The position numbers and the translations under genes were made by a program. Of a DNA stretch of 64,000 nt, positions 28,323-35,768 are shown one piece after another. Numbering within the stretch: the first letter of the stretch is position 1; every line of letters begins with the position of its first letter. A model generated the notes under the pieces. That model made no database searches and was not told the DNA's origin. It saw only the letters and a program-made list of their open reading frames with translations. The stretch comes from Methylobacterium sp. PvR107. GTDB taxonomy: Bacteria; Pseudomonadota; Alphaproteobacteria; Rhizobiales; Beijerinckiaceae. The stretch is from NCBI RefSeq assembly GCF_017833295.1, contig NZ_JAFIBW010000001.1:3437501-3501500 (forward strand). Reading direction: 5' to 3'.

Positions 28323-30299
28323 TTACTCCTCGGGCAGCCCCGCCTTGCGGAGGCCGTCGACGATGCGCTGGTACTCCGCAAGGAACGTCGGATTGCGTGA
28401 CCAGTCGGCATTCGCCCATTTCTTCACGGTGTAGCCCGGCATGAGCTTCAGAACGTTCTCTACCGCGTCGCGCGCCTCATCCATGCGGTCAGTCCAAGCA
28501 TAGGCGGCAGCAAGATCGATGTAGGCCGCCCAGTACGGAGCGTGGCTCACCGAGCGACGGTTCCAGGCGATGCTCTCCTCCCAATGCGCGAGATGCGCAT
28601 GCGCGTGGCCGATCCAGTACTCCCAGATAGACATCGCCGGGTCGAGGGGACTCAGCCGGATCGCTTTCTCAACAAAGGGAAATAGGTCGAGCGCTCGTCC
28701 GGCGTAAAGATTGTTTAGACCAGCAACCGCATAGGCGATTGTCAGGTTGGGATTGTATTCTATCGCGATCTTACTCTCGTTAAGCGCCTCATCGAAGCGT
28801 TTCTGTGCCCGAAGAACCTCACCCAGTGTGTAGTGCGCCATCCCATCACTGGACAGGAGCGCTAGCGCCTGCCTCGCGAGTTCGTCGGCACGCCGGGTAT
28901 CTGCTTCCATATCCGGGCTGGCCCGGGTGTTGACCTGCTGGGCCAAGGCGCGGGCTAAGCCGACCTTGGCGTGTGGGGCGCTCGGGTCGATCGCCAACGC
29001 CCGCTCGAAATATTCGCGGGCCTCCGCAGTATTCGCCGGCGATCGCGGCCGATTGAGAGCCGCCCATCCGCGCATGGCCAGATCGGCAGCGTCCGGGTTG
29101 TCCGGGCGCTCTCGCAGTGAGCGCAAGCTCTCGGCCTGGATCAGCTGGACGTCGAGTGAGCGGGCTAGCCGCGCCAAGAACTCGAATTGCAGCTCGCCGA
29201 GGCGCGACCGCTCGCCCTCGAAGCGATCCGCCCACAGATGTGCGCCGGTCTCGGTGGAGATCAGCTGCGCGTTCAGCACGATGCGCTCGCCCACGCGGCG
29301 CACGCTGCCCTCCAACGCATAGCTCACGCCGAGATCGCGTCCGAGCTGGCGCAGGTCGACGGTTTTGCTTTTGTAGGTGAAGGCGGTATTGCGTGCGATG
29401 ACGAAGCTGCCGGAGAGATGCGACAGGTCAGTGGTTAGGTCTTCTGTCAGGCCGTCGGCGAAGAATTCCTGCTCGGGATCGTTGCTCAGGTTCGAGAACG
29501 GCAGCACCACGAGGGACAGTCCCGGCACTGGTTTAGCCGGTAGGCCGGTGCGTACGGCGATCGTCGCGTCACCCGATACTTGGTTCGAGGGTGCTCGAAC
29601 GGACCACGGCAGGGACCACCAGGCTAGAGCCACCGCTGCGACGACAGCTGGGATCGCTACCCGTGCGAGGCGGCGCTGGCGCGCAATCGGTATCGCTGTT
29701 GCTACCACGGGACCACGCGGCAGCGTAGCGGGCTCGTCCTCTGCGGCCGGCTCCGCGAGGTCCTGTATCGCGGCGGCCGAGAGGGCGAACACACCGACCG
29801 GCCGAGCTATGTTTTTCAGTTCGAGCTTACCCTTGTCCTCGAACCGGTAGGGCAGACGGTCGCGCACCTGATCGTGGACCGAGCGCGAAATGCACAGGCC
29901 GCCTGACTCTGCCAGCGGTTCGAGGCGTGCTGCCACGTTTACTCCGTCACCATAGAGGTCGCCGTCGGGCTCGGCGATCACGTCGCCGAGGTTGATCCCG
30001 ATGCGCATGTGCATCGCCTGCCCCTCTGGCAGACCGGCATTGTAGGCCGCAGCCGCGCGCTGGATCGCCACCGCGCAGGCCACGGCCCGGACGGGGCTGG
30101 AAAACTCGACCAGAACGCCATCGCCCGTCGATTTCACGATCCGGCCGCGGGCAGCAGCGATACGAGGGTCAACGACCTCCCGGCGTAGCGCCCTCAAGCG
30201 CCGCAGCGTTCCATCCTCGTCAGCCGAGATCATCCGGCTGTAGCCGACGACGTCGGTGATCAAGATGGCGGCGAGGCGGCGCTCTCCAGACTGGCTCAT
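28323..30299 (-). CDS. Adenylate/guanylate cyclase with TPR domain
   Basis: The protein has 658 residues. A class III cyclase catalytic domain occupies about 8-170: the metal-binding aspartates are in ILITDVVGYSR and KSTGDGVLVEF, and GDLYGDGVNVAARLEPLA follows. One transmembrane helix comes next (about 215-235, VAIPAVVAAVALAWW). Then a TolB/FlgO-like domain (VLPFSNLSNDPEQEFFADGL) and tetratricopeptide repeats run to the end. It would make cAMP in response to a signal sensed outside the cytoplasm. Its start overlaps the XRE gene stop by 4 bp, so the HTH protein and the cyclase are co-translated. Confidence 0.92.
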   Translation of the reverse strand: MSQSGERRLAAILITDVVGYSRMISADEDGTLRRLRALRREVVDPRIAAARGRIVKSTGDGVLVEFSSPVRAVACAVAIQRAAAAYNAGLPEGQAMHMRIGINLGDVIAEPDGDLYGDGVNVAARLEPLAESGGLCISRSVHDQVRDRLPYRFEDKGKLELKNIARPVGVFALSAAAIQDLAEPAAEDEPATLPRGPVVATAIPIARQRRLARVAIPAVVAAVALAWWSLPWSVRAPSNQVSGDATIAVRTGLPAKPVPGLSLVVLPFSNLSNDPEQEFFADGLTEDLTTDLSHLSGSFVIARNTAFTYKSKTVDLRQLGRDLGVSYALEGSVRRVGERIVLNAQLISTETGAHLWADRFEGERSRLGELQFEFLARLARSLDVQLIQAESLRSLRERPDNPDAADLAMRGWAALNRPRSPANTAEAREYFERALAIDPSAPHAKVGLARALAQQVNTRASPDMEADTRRADELARQALALLSSDGMAHYTLGEVLRAQKRFDEALNESKIAIEYNPNLTIAYAVAGLNNLYAGRALDLFPFVEKAIRLSPLDPAMSIWEYWIGHAHAHLAHWEESIAWNRRSVSHAPYWAAYIDLAAAYAWTDRMDEARDAVENVLKLMPGYTVKKWANADWSRNPTFLAEYQRIVDGLRKAGLPEE

Positions 30300-30556
30300 G
30301 GACCGCCTGCGCCCGCATGATCCTTCCGACGTAGCTTCACGCCCGGCTCGCCGCCATTGGTGAACTCGACGCCGGCCGCTTCAAGCGCGCGCTGGACAGC
30401 TGTGATCGTCTTCAGCCCGCTTTTAAGCGTGTCCGCTCCACACGCCTCCATGTTGCGGATCGTCCCGATGCTGACGCTCGACGCTTCCGCCAACGCCAAC
30501 TGCTCTACGCCGGCTAGAGCCCGTGCAGCCTTAAGTTGGTTCCCTGTCGTGAGCAT
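30296..30556 (-). CDS. XRE-type helix-turn-helix regulator
   Basis: The 86-residue protein starts at the ATG at 30556. It has an HTH_3 domain (LKAARALAGVEQLALAEASS, then VSIGTIRNMEA) and a C-terminal part (AVQRALEAAGVEFTNGGEPG) that is standard for small alphaproteobacterial phage-like repressors. It precedes and overlaps the cyclase gene. It faces a divergent small gene across an AT-rich intergenic region with an inverted repeat, its probable operator. Confidence 0.82.
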   Translation of the reverse strand: MLTTGNQLKAARALAGVEQLALAEASSVSIGTIRNMEACGADTLKSGLKTITAVQRALEAAGVEFTNGGEPGVKLRRKDHAGAGGP

Positions 30557-30588
30557 CGTTTGATCCGGCAGCAAATGATTTTGCTATC

Positions 30589-30652
30589 ATAACCATTCTA
30601 GGCTTGACGGCAAACAGAACTGGATTACTCTTAGAACCAATTAAATGGTTAT
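30589..30652. promoter_or_regulatory. Inverted-repeat operator between XRE gene and divergent gene
   Basis: ATAACCATT at 30589-30597 and its exact complement AATGGTTAT at 30644-30652 flank the divergent promoter region, and AACCAATTAAATGGTT (30635-30650) forms a tighter repeat inside. The stretch is AT-rich compared with its surroundings. Confidence 0.5.
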
Positions 30653-30665
30653 GGAAGTCAAGTTG

Positions 30666-30944
30666 ATGTCCTACCGCACCGTCTCCTGGATCACCATTGA
30701 CCGCGCCGGTCGCGACGCTCGCGCCAAGATCCCCGCCGGCCTCCTCAGCGCTCGCGCCCTCATCCAGTTCGGTGCTCGCACTCGCCCCCTCGCCACCGCC
30801 GGTCGCTATAACCTGGCCGCCGCCTGCGCCGCCGCCCCCGGCATCATGGAGCGCTGCGGCGTCTCCCGTCGCGAGGCGATGTCCTCTGCCCTTAAAGCCG
30901 CTTGGCAGGTCGCCAAGGTCGCCCACCGCGCCGCCGCTCACTGA
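30666..30944 (+). CDS. Small hypothetical basic protein
   Basis: This encodes 92 residues from the ATG at 30666, preceded by GGAAG at 30653-30657. It is Ala/Arg-rich with no recognised domain; the pattern (SWITIDRAGRDARAKIPAG, then SRREAMSSALKAAWQVAK) suggests a helical nucleic-acid or phage-related protein. It is divergent from the XRE gene and 11 bp upstream of the HTH_17 protein, so these two probably form an operon controlled by the inverted repeat. Function unknown. Confidence 0.55.
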   Translation: MSYRTVSWITIDRAGRDARAKIPAGLLSARALIQFGARTRPLATAGRYNLAAACAAAPGIMERCGVSRREAMSSALKAAWQVAKVAHRAAAH

Positions 30945-30955
30945 GGAGCCGCAGC

Positions 30956-31153
30956 ATGGCCCGCAACCCGGAACCGAGAGTTGAAGCTCCACGAGTGGCT
31001 CCCGCGGATCCGCTGGCTTACCGACCGCGCGACGCTGCCGCTGCCATCGGGGTCAGCGAGGCGCTGATCTACGAGCTGATCTTGGAAGGCACTCTGCCGG
31101 CGCGGAAGCTACGCGGCGCCACGATCATCCTGCGGTCGGATCTCGTGGCCTGA
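30956..31153 (+). CDS. Excisionase-like helix-turn-helix protein
   Basis: The 65-residue protein has an HTH_17/MerR-like fold (YRPRDAAAAIGVSEALIYEL, then GTLPARKLRGATIILRSDL), typical of excisionases and phage regulators that pick a helix-wing pair. The start at 30956 follows GAGGAG. No integrase lies close by, so it is either an orphan of a degraded island or a plain regulator. Confidence 0.72.
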   Translation: MARNPEPRVEAPRVAPADPLAYRPRDAAAAIGVSEALIYELILEGTLPARKLRGATIILRSDLVA

Positions 31154-31160
31154 CGCCCCT

Positions 31161-31544
31161 CTACAGGCGCAGTAGCCATCGCGCTGCCGCGTCGGCGCTG
31201 TCTTCAGGCCGCGAGTTGAAGGCGATCGGCGTGCCGGGGGCGCCTTCACCCACAGCGTTGATCACCACTTCGAATTCTTCGAGGTGCGTCGAACTCATCC
31301 GAACGCCGCCCCCAATCACCACACAGTCATAGCGTGCAGAGGCCAGCTGCCGTTTGACCATCTCTTTGATCGTCTCGTCCGGCCGGATCGCGCAGAAATC
31401 GGCCTGCCAGCCTCGATCCCGCATCCGTTGCAAGCCAACCTCGATACCGGCAGCGATCTTCTCAGCGTCGATGCCGGGAGGCAGGCCAGGATCGGAGAAG
31501 TCGACGGCATCCGGTGCGTAGCCGATCAGCAAGACGCGAGGCAT
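31161..31544 (-). CDS. Conserved hypothetical protein
   Basis: The 127-residue protein begins MPRVLLIGYAPDAVDFSDPG. A Rossmann-like alternation (DCVVIGGGVRMSSTHLEEFE, then GTPIAFNSRPEDS) suggests a small nucleotide-free alpha/beta fold. I recall similar proteins in Methylobacterium and rhizobia, none characterised. It converges with the HTH gene (8-bp gap). A longer start at 31598 adds an unlikely leader. Confidence 0.65.
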   Translation of the reverse strand: MPRVLLIGYAPDAVDFSDPGLPPGIDAEKIAAGIEVGLQRMRDRGWQADFCAIRPDETIKEMVKRQLASARYDCVVIGGGVRMSSTHLEEFEVVINAVGEGAPGTPIAFNSRPEDSADAAARWLLRL

Positions 31545-31723
31545 GAGCGATCTCCGGGGTAACCCTCGTGAAATGACCGTCTCGCGATCAGCCGGCAAGG
31601 ACTTGGGCGCTTCTGTCGTTTAGGTCGCCACGGAGCCATTGCCGCTCTGCTCGGGGTCGCGGAGCCATCATACGGCACGCAGGTGCGGGCGACACTGCGA
31701 AGGGCAGCTGGCCGAGAGGTCTG

Positions 31724-31978
31724 CTAGTCTCGTGCAGGTTTCGGTTCCGGCTTGGTAGCTCGCGTCAGGCTCTGGATCGCTCGTGGCGGTCGACCTGCCT
31801 TCTGTGCGATCTCGGCTTCCTGCTGCTCAATGAGTTCGCGGGCGGGCTGATCACCGTCGAGACCACCCAAGATTTCCATAGGCACGCGCCGGTTCGAGGC
31901 CCGACTACCATCCTCGAAGACGACATCGAACAGAACGAAACCCCGCTCCTGTGGGAGCAGCTTGATGCGCTTGGCCAT
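31724..31978 (-). CDS. Small hypothetical protein
   Basis: This encodes 84 residues starting MAKRIKLLPQERGFVLFDVV. It contains a short beta-rich domain (FDVVFEDGSRASNRRVP) and a charged helical tail (LIEQQEAEIAQKAGRPP). No function is recognised. The gap 31545-31723 holds nothing visible. Confidence 0.55.
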   Translation of the reverse strand: MAKRIKLLPQERGFVLFDVVFEDGSRASNRRVPMEILGGLDGDQPARELIEQQEAEIAQKAGRPPRAIQSLTRATKPEPKPARD

Positions 31979-32088
31979 GGGGCGCTGATACGCCAGCAAG
32001 CTCGGCCGCACCACAACAACGGACGCGGTTGACGGTATGAGCGCACGGGAGGAGGCTCCGTGCGGGGGCAGCTACGGAGTTAGCCACC

Positions 32089-32628
32089 ATGAGCGACTTC
32101 GATCACATCCTGAACTGGAAGCTTCTCGCGGGTTCGCACACCTTCCCGGGCATAGACGGAGGCACCTGCATCAATGAAGCGGCAATCGTGGCATGCGGAT
32201 TCCCGTACCAGTCCGTCGTCTCGGTCAGCGCCATGCCGAGCTGCTTTTCGCGCCCAATCTGCCAGCTCGCCATGCAGTTGAACGACAATGCGACGGATAC
32301 GCAGCGGCAGCGCCTGATGCTGTTTGTGACGCGGCTGGCCTGTGCGGATACGCCTGCGGTCGAGCGACAGCGGGCCCGATACATCGACACCCACATCAAT
32401 CGAGGCCAATTCTTCGCACGCGATTTCCAATTCGATGGAGGGCTACGCGTCCTCGAAGGCGCGCTCGCCATCGGGCGGCAGGCAGATCCGCTCGGCTTGG
32501 ACGAGGCGGCGAGCCGGTTAGGCGCGGCGCGGGGACCCGGTACCCCGGCAAAGAAGCGAACCGGCCTCTTGCCTGCGAAGGTGAAGTCGTGGCTGGGCCT
32601 GCTGGAGACGCCTGAGAACGTGGGGTGA
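32089..32628 (+). CDS. Conserved hypothetical protein
   Basis: The 179-residue protein begins MSDFDHILNWKLLAGSHTFP and contains GGTCINEAAIVACGFPY and an AMPSCFSRPICQLAMQLND region with conserved cysteines. This is a widespread uncharacterised alphaproteobacterial family as far as I recall. The C-terminus (KKRTGLLPAKVKSWLG) is basic. There are no close co-oriented neighbours. The gap 32629-32844 shows nothing convincing. Confidence 0.7.
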   Translation: MSDFDHILNWKLLAGSHTFPGIDGGTCINEAAIVACGFPYQSVVSVSAMPSCFSRPICQLAMQLNDNATDTQRQRLMLFVTRLACADTPAVERQRARYIDTHINRGQFFARDFQFDGGLRVLEGALAIGRQADPLGLDEAASRLGAARGPGTPAKKRTGLLPAKVKSWLGLLETPENVG

Positions 32629-32844
32629 TACCCAATTGCGGGGCGGTGCTGCGGGAACTCAGGCGGCAGGTCAGAACGCCTACAGGAAGGGCCTGTCGCA
32701 AACAGGAACAGGCTCGCGTTCATGGGTCGTCAGGCGTACCGCCCCAGCTTACCGCTTCGCTCGAGAGCCGGCCCATGATCCTTCTCGCCCTCAAGCTGAA
32801 GCGAGAAGCTCGCGGCGATTTCAACGACCGGACCGCCTATGCGG

Positions 32845-33108
32845 CTAGTGCGCCCAGCTCGCGGCCTCGGCATCGTGGAGCGCGATGAACTCGGAGCATA
32901 GCTGCTCCAGGTCGTTGCGAGGCTCCAGCTCGGGCTGATCGCGCTTGGCAGTTGCCCACGCCTCAACCGCGGCCTCAGCGCCCAGGTACACCGCCATCTC
33001 TTGCGTGAGCGAACGCGCCGGGCCGAAGCCGAGCCGGTCTCCAACCTTGCGCTCCACGGCCGCCATCGCCTCAAGGACGTGGAAATGGGTGATGTGCATC
33101 TCGGTCAT
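32845..33108 (-). CDS. Small hypothetical protein with structured leader
   Basis: This encodes 87 residues from the ATG at 33108 (MTEMHITHFHVLEAMAAVER). It is largely helical and acidic at the C-terminus (LEQLCSEFIALHDAEAASW). The ribosome site GGAG (complement of 33116-33119) lies inside a perfect 8-bp hairpin at 33112-33135, so translation may be controlled. No domain recognised. Confidence 0.6.
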   Translation of the reverse strand: MTEMHITHFHVLEAMAAVERKVGDRLGFGPARSLTQEMAVYLGAEAAVEAWATAKRDQPELEPRNDLEQLCSEFIALHDAEAASWAH

Positions 33109-33111
33109 GCT

Positions 33112-33135
33112 GACACTCCGGTCGACAGGAGTGTC
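33112..33135 (-). promoter_or_regulatory. Hairpin masking a ribosome-binding site
   Basis: GACACTCC (33112-33119) pairs with GGAGTGTC (33128-33135) around an 8-base loop. On the minus strand the 3' arm contains the GGAG that sits 7 bases before the ATG at 33108. Confidence 0.45.
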
Positions 33136-33283
33136 TCGGATGATCGCAGCTGGGCGTTCATGGCTTTGAACCGGCCGGGGACGCGATGCTAGACGTCCGA
33201 AAGCTCGCACGAGACAAGCATAACATGAAAGCTGTCCGCCGCGCAGGTGCGGGCGGTGCTACGGAGGCTGAGGGATCGGCAGC

Positions 33284-33547
33284 CTACGGCGCAACCGGAT
33301 GGGCTGCCATCATGGCAGCCGCCAGCGCCGTCCGAAACCCAGCATCAAGCGGTCTAGACCGGCCCACCGTAGCGAAGACTGGTGACGCGTTCACAAGCGC
33401 CGCAAGATCGAGGATGTGTCCGCTGGCGAAGCGATAGGGTCGGGCCGACGGGTTCAGCATGTAGGCGTCAATCGCCACGACGACCTCTTGGCTGCTGATG
33501 ATGCCGGCCTTGCGCAGTTCGGCGAGGGTTCGAGGTTCGGCAGCCAT
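33284..33547 (-). CDS. Small hypothetical protein
   Basis: This encodes 87 residues from the ATG at 33547 (MAAEPRTLAELRKAGIISSQ); a start at 33571 is possible. It is helical with a central VVAIDAYMLNPSARPYRFAS, and ends in Ala-rich helices. No function recognised. It has coding-like composition and an orientation shared with its neighbours. Confidence 0.5.
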   Translation of the reverse strand: MAAEPRTLAELRKAGIISSQEVVVAIDAYMLNPSARPYRFASGHILDLAALVNASPVFATVGRSRPLDAGFRTALAAAMMAAHPVAP

Positions 33548-33577
33548 GGACGACCTGACCGCCTCCGCCACGTTGAC

Positions 33578-33832
33578 TTAACCGTGCCGCCCGGCCGACA
33601 TGGATCGTTCCGGCCCAGCCGCAGTGATCGTCGCAAGCGTCCACTCGGCCACCGAAGATGTCGCGGACCTGCACGAGCGACTCAATTGAGCTTGCCCATG
33701 CCCGGCAAGCACCTTGTTGCAAACCACACGCGCTTCAGCGGACGTGGTGTAGGTCTGTGGCGGGCGCTCCAAATGCAGCGCGCCATCGGGCGAGAAAATG
33801 AGTGCACGGACGTGATAAGCAAGTGCGTGCAT
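33578..33832 (-). CDS. Possible small hypothetical protein
   Basis: The first half (HVRALIFSPDGALHLERPPQ, then TSAEARVVCNKVL) has coding character; the second half is low-complexity, so the frame may shift or the gene may be decayed. Weak call. Confidence 0.3.
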   Translation of the reverse strand: MHALAYHVRALIFSPDGALHLERPPQTYTTSAEARVVCNKVLAGHGQAQLSRSCRSATSSVAEWTLATITAAGPERSMSAGRHG

Positions 33833-34095
33833 CGCATGGCCTCACGCCTCGCGCAAAATGACTACGCGATCTATCCGGCATCGACGCCATAGCGATCATG
33901 GTAGCAGGTAGCTGACCGCCGGTCCAAACCTTACCGCTACCGCAGTCGCGAGTAGCGCGTAGATTGCCCAGCGAAACCCGAGATCGGGATCGTGATGCGA
34001 TGGCACCCGCGTATGCCTATCCATTCGGGCCTCCATCTGTAAGCAATACAAAAATCACCAGCCGGGAACAGAGTCCCGAACCGGCGATTGTTGTA

Positions 34096-34138
34096 GTGCG
34101 GCGCGGTACGCATGCCGCACCGCAGCCCCTCTTGGGGC
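34096..34138. other. Two stacked hairpins upstream of a terminator
   Basis: GTGCGGC (34096-34102) pairs with GCCGCAC (34114-34120), and GCCCC (34125-34129) pairs with GGGGC (34134-34138). They precede a terminator-like hairpin at 34156-34184 in a gap (33893-34261) with no convincing gene, which would fit a small RNA on the plus strand. Confidence 0.35.
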
Positions 34139-34155
34139 GTTTCCTCCCTAGGCTC

Positions 34156-34184
34156 GGGCCGCTCATTCGTGGGCGGTCCTTTTT
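34156..34184 (+). terminator. Rho-independent terminator
   Basis: GGGCCGCTC (34156-34164) pairs with GGGCGGTCC (34171-34179) with two G-U pairs around a 6-base loop. It is followed by TTTTT (34180-34184). It ends a plus-strand transcript of unknown origin. Confidence 0.6.
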
Positions 34185-34261
34185 GTCTAGGTCTATGTCA
34201 ACATAAATATTCCAACATAGTTCCCGGCAATCGCGCTCAATATTCAAGCTTGTCAGCTAGT

Positions 34262-34483
34262 TTAACGGTCCGCGATCATTCCTCTGCTCACGGCATATCG
34301 GATGAGATCGGCATCCGTCATAATGAAGTCGCCCATTTTCCAGTGCTGGAAATCATCCCCGCACGGGGTAACGGTGGCTCCTTCGGCCCGTAGAGCTGCT
34401 ACGGCCTCCAAGACGGGAGCAAGGCGGCCAGGTTTCGGTCTAGCCAACCAACGATGCAGCCAAGTGAACACATTCGATCGCAT
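34262..34483 (-). CDS. Small hypothetical protein
   Basis: This encodes 73 residues from the ATG at 34483 (MRSNVFTWLHRWLARPKPGR). It has an Ala/Leu-rich helix and an acidic, aromatic C-terminal part (CGDDFQHWKMGDFIMTDADL) that looks conserved. Function unknown. Longer starts exist, but their extra residues are not coding-like. Confidence 0.55.
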   Translation of the reverse strand: MRSNVFTWLHRWLARPKPGRLAPVLEAVAALRAEGATVTPCGDDFQHWKMGDFIMTDADLIRYAVSRGMIADR

Positions 34484-34588
34484 GGCGGCGACCGCAAACG
34501 GTAAGACCAGGCTATGAGATAGGGCGCTAGCGCGACGGATCAGGTAGCAGGCCCGCTCCCGACACACTGGGGCGGGCCTTCCGTCCCG

Positions 34589-35116
34589 TCATCCGCGATG
34601 ATGTCCGAGGCACGCTCCTCGGCAGCAGTCGATCAGAGCTGCTGAACCTTCTTGGACGTGTCGCGGTGCCGGTAGAAATCCCAGAGCAGGAATGCGGGGA
34701 ACGGGAGCATGATGGCGAAGAAGATCCAGTCGAACATCTGCGGCATAGCGTGAGCCTCCTGTTCGGTGGGTAACCCTTGCTCCAGTGGTACGGTTCTCGG
34801 TTGTGGCTTGGTGCCCTATGATAGGGGCAGGAGGCTTACGAATTTCTGGGAGGTTTGCCGGGGCGGCCGGTAAACTCCGGTTTAAATAGCGACCTCGGCT
34901 CACTCTACCGTGCGTCACTTCACGGGCAGCAGGGTCGGGCGTGATCGCGTCCCACTGGTAGAACGTGCGGCGGTCACCGGTCAGGACCTCGGCAACCCCA
35001 TCGATTGCATCCACGACCCGCTCAACGGCCTTGTAGAGCTCGGCTTGCAGCTTGGCCCTGGTCGACACGTCGATACAGGATCGACGCCACCGGGCAGCCT
35101 CATCGAGGAAGGCGAC
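34589..35116 (-). pseudogene. Hypothetical gene cut off by an IS3 fragment
   Basis: Entering from the IS3 boundary at 35117, the minus strand reads a coding-like stretch (FLDEAARWRRSCIDVSTRAK, then AVERVVDAIDGVAEVLTGDR, then TFYQWDAITPDPA). The N-terminus is missing. Beyond about 34880 the frame loses coding character and overlaps the microprotein, so the true end is uncertain. Confidence 0.4.
34633..34746 (-). CDS. Single-pass membrane microprotein (37 residues)
   Basis: The minus strand encodes a 37-residue protein, MPQMFDWIFFAIMLPFPAFL and then a basic tail (YRHRDTSKKVQQL). It is one transmembrane helix with a positively charged C-terminus, expected in the cytoplasm. A full AGGAGG ribosome site (complement of 34755-34760) sits eight bases before the ATG, which makes a real gene likely despite its size. 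No neighbour suggests a partner. Confidence 0.6.
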   Translation of the reverse strand: MPQMFDWIFFAIMLPFPAFLLWDFYRHRDTSKKVQQL

Positions 35117-35166
35117 TGAACCGCCCCGGGTTTTCCGGAGGCTCCAACTCTTGAGAGACTGGAGCC

Positions 35167-35493
35167 ATGACGAAGCATACCCCACCCTTCTCCCGCGAGG
35201 TTCGCGAGCGTGCGGTCCGGCTGGTGCGGGAGCACGAGAGCGAGCACGGCTCGCAATGGTCTGCGATCCAGTCGATTGCCGCCAAGATCGGCTGCTCGGG
35301 TGAGACGCTGCGCAACTGGATCCGGCAGGCCGAGCGGAACCGTGGTGTGCGGCCCGGCCCCACGAGCGCTGAGCGCGAGCGGATCAAGGTGCTGGAGCGG
35401 GAGGTTCGCGAACTGCGGCAGGCCAATGAGATCCTGAGGAAGGCATCGGCGTATTTTGCCCAGGCGGAGCTCGACCGCCGGTTCAAGCGATGA
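35167..35493 (+). CDS. IS3-family transposase OrfA
   Basis: The 108-residue protein has an HTH domain ([20 protein letters not shown], then [20 protein letters not shown]) and a C-terminal coiled coil ([20 protein letters not shown]). It is complete; its stop overlaps the orfB start (ATGA). Without its own OrfB it can only bind ends. Confidence 0.88.
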   Translation: MTKHTPPFSREVRERAVRLVREHESEHGSQWSAIQSIAAKIGCSGETLRNWIRQAERNRGVRPGPTSAERERIKVLEREVRELRQANEILRKASAYFAQAELDRRFKR

Positions 35494-35694
35494 TCGCCTT
35501 CATCGACGATCACCGCGCGCTCTACGGGGTCGAGCCGATCTGCAGGGTGCTGCCGATCGCCCCGTCGACGTACGACGCCCATGCCGCGCGGCGGCTCGAT
35601 CCCGGCAGGCTGCCGGCTCGGGCCAAGCGGGACGCAACGCTCGTGGCCGAGATCCGGCGTGTGCACGCGGCCAACTTCGGCGTCTACGGCGTCC
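35490..35694 (+). pseudogene. IS3-family transposase OrfB, N-terminal fragment
   Basis: This reads [20 protein letters not shown] and on to VAEIRRVHAANFGVYGV, the HTH_21 region. It stops making sense at 35695, where element B starts; the expected RKVWRQL continuation is missing. The catalytic core is lost. Confidence 0.85.
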
Positions 35695-35768
35695 TGTGTA
35701 GGGCGGTGACAAAACCATCCACTGGAGCGTCGGCGTCGTGCTGATGCGGGCGGCGTAAAAGCCGGCCA

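Larger units (their letters stand above)
35117..35694 (+). mobile_element. IS3-family element, 5' fragment
   Basis: The left end TGAACCGCCCCGGGTTTTCC is typical of this IS3 group. OrfA and the first 68 codons of orfB remain. At 35695 it is cut by IS21 element B, and the rest of orfB is nowhere in the window. Confidence 0.8.
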
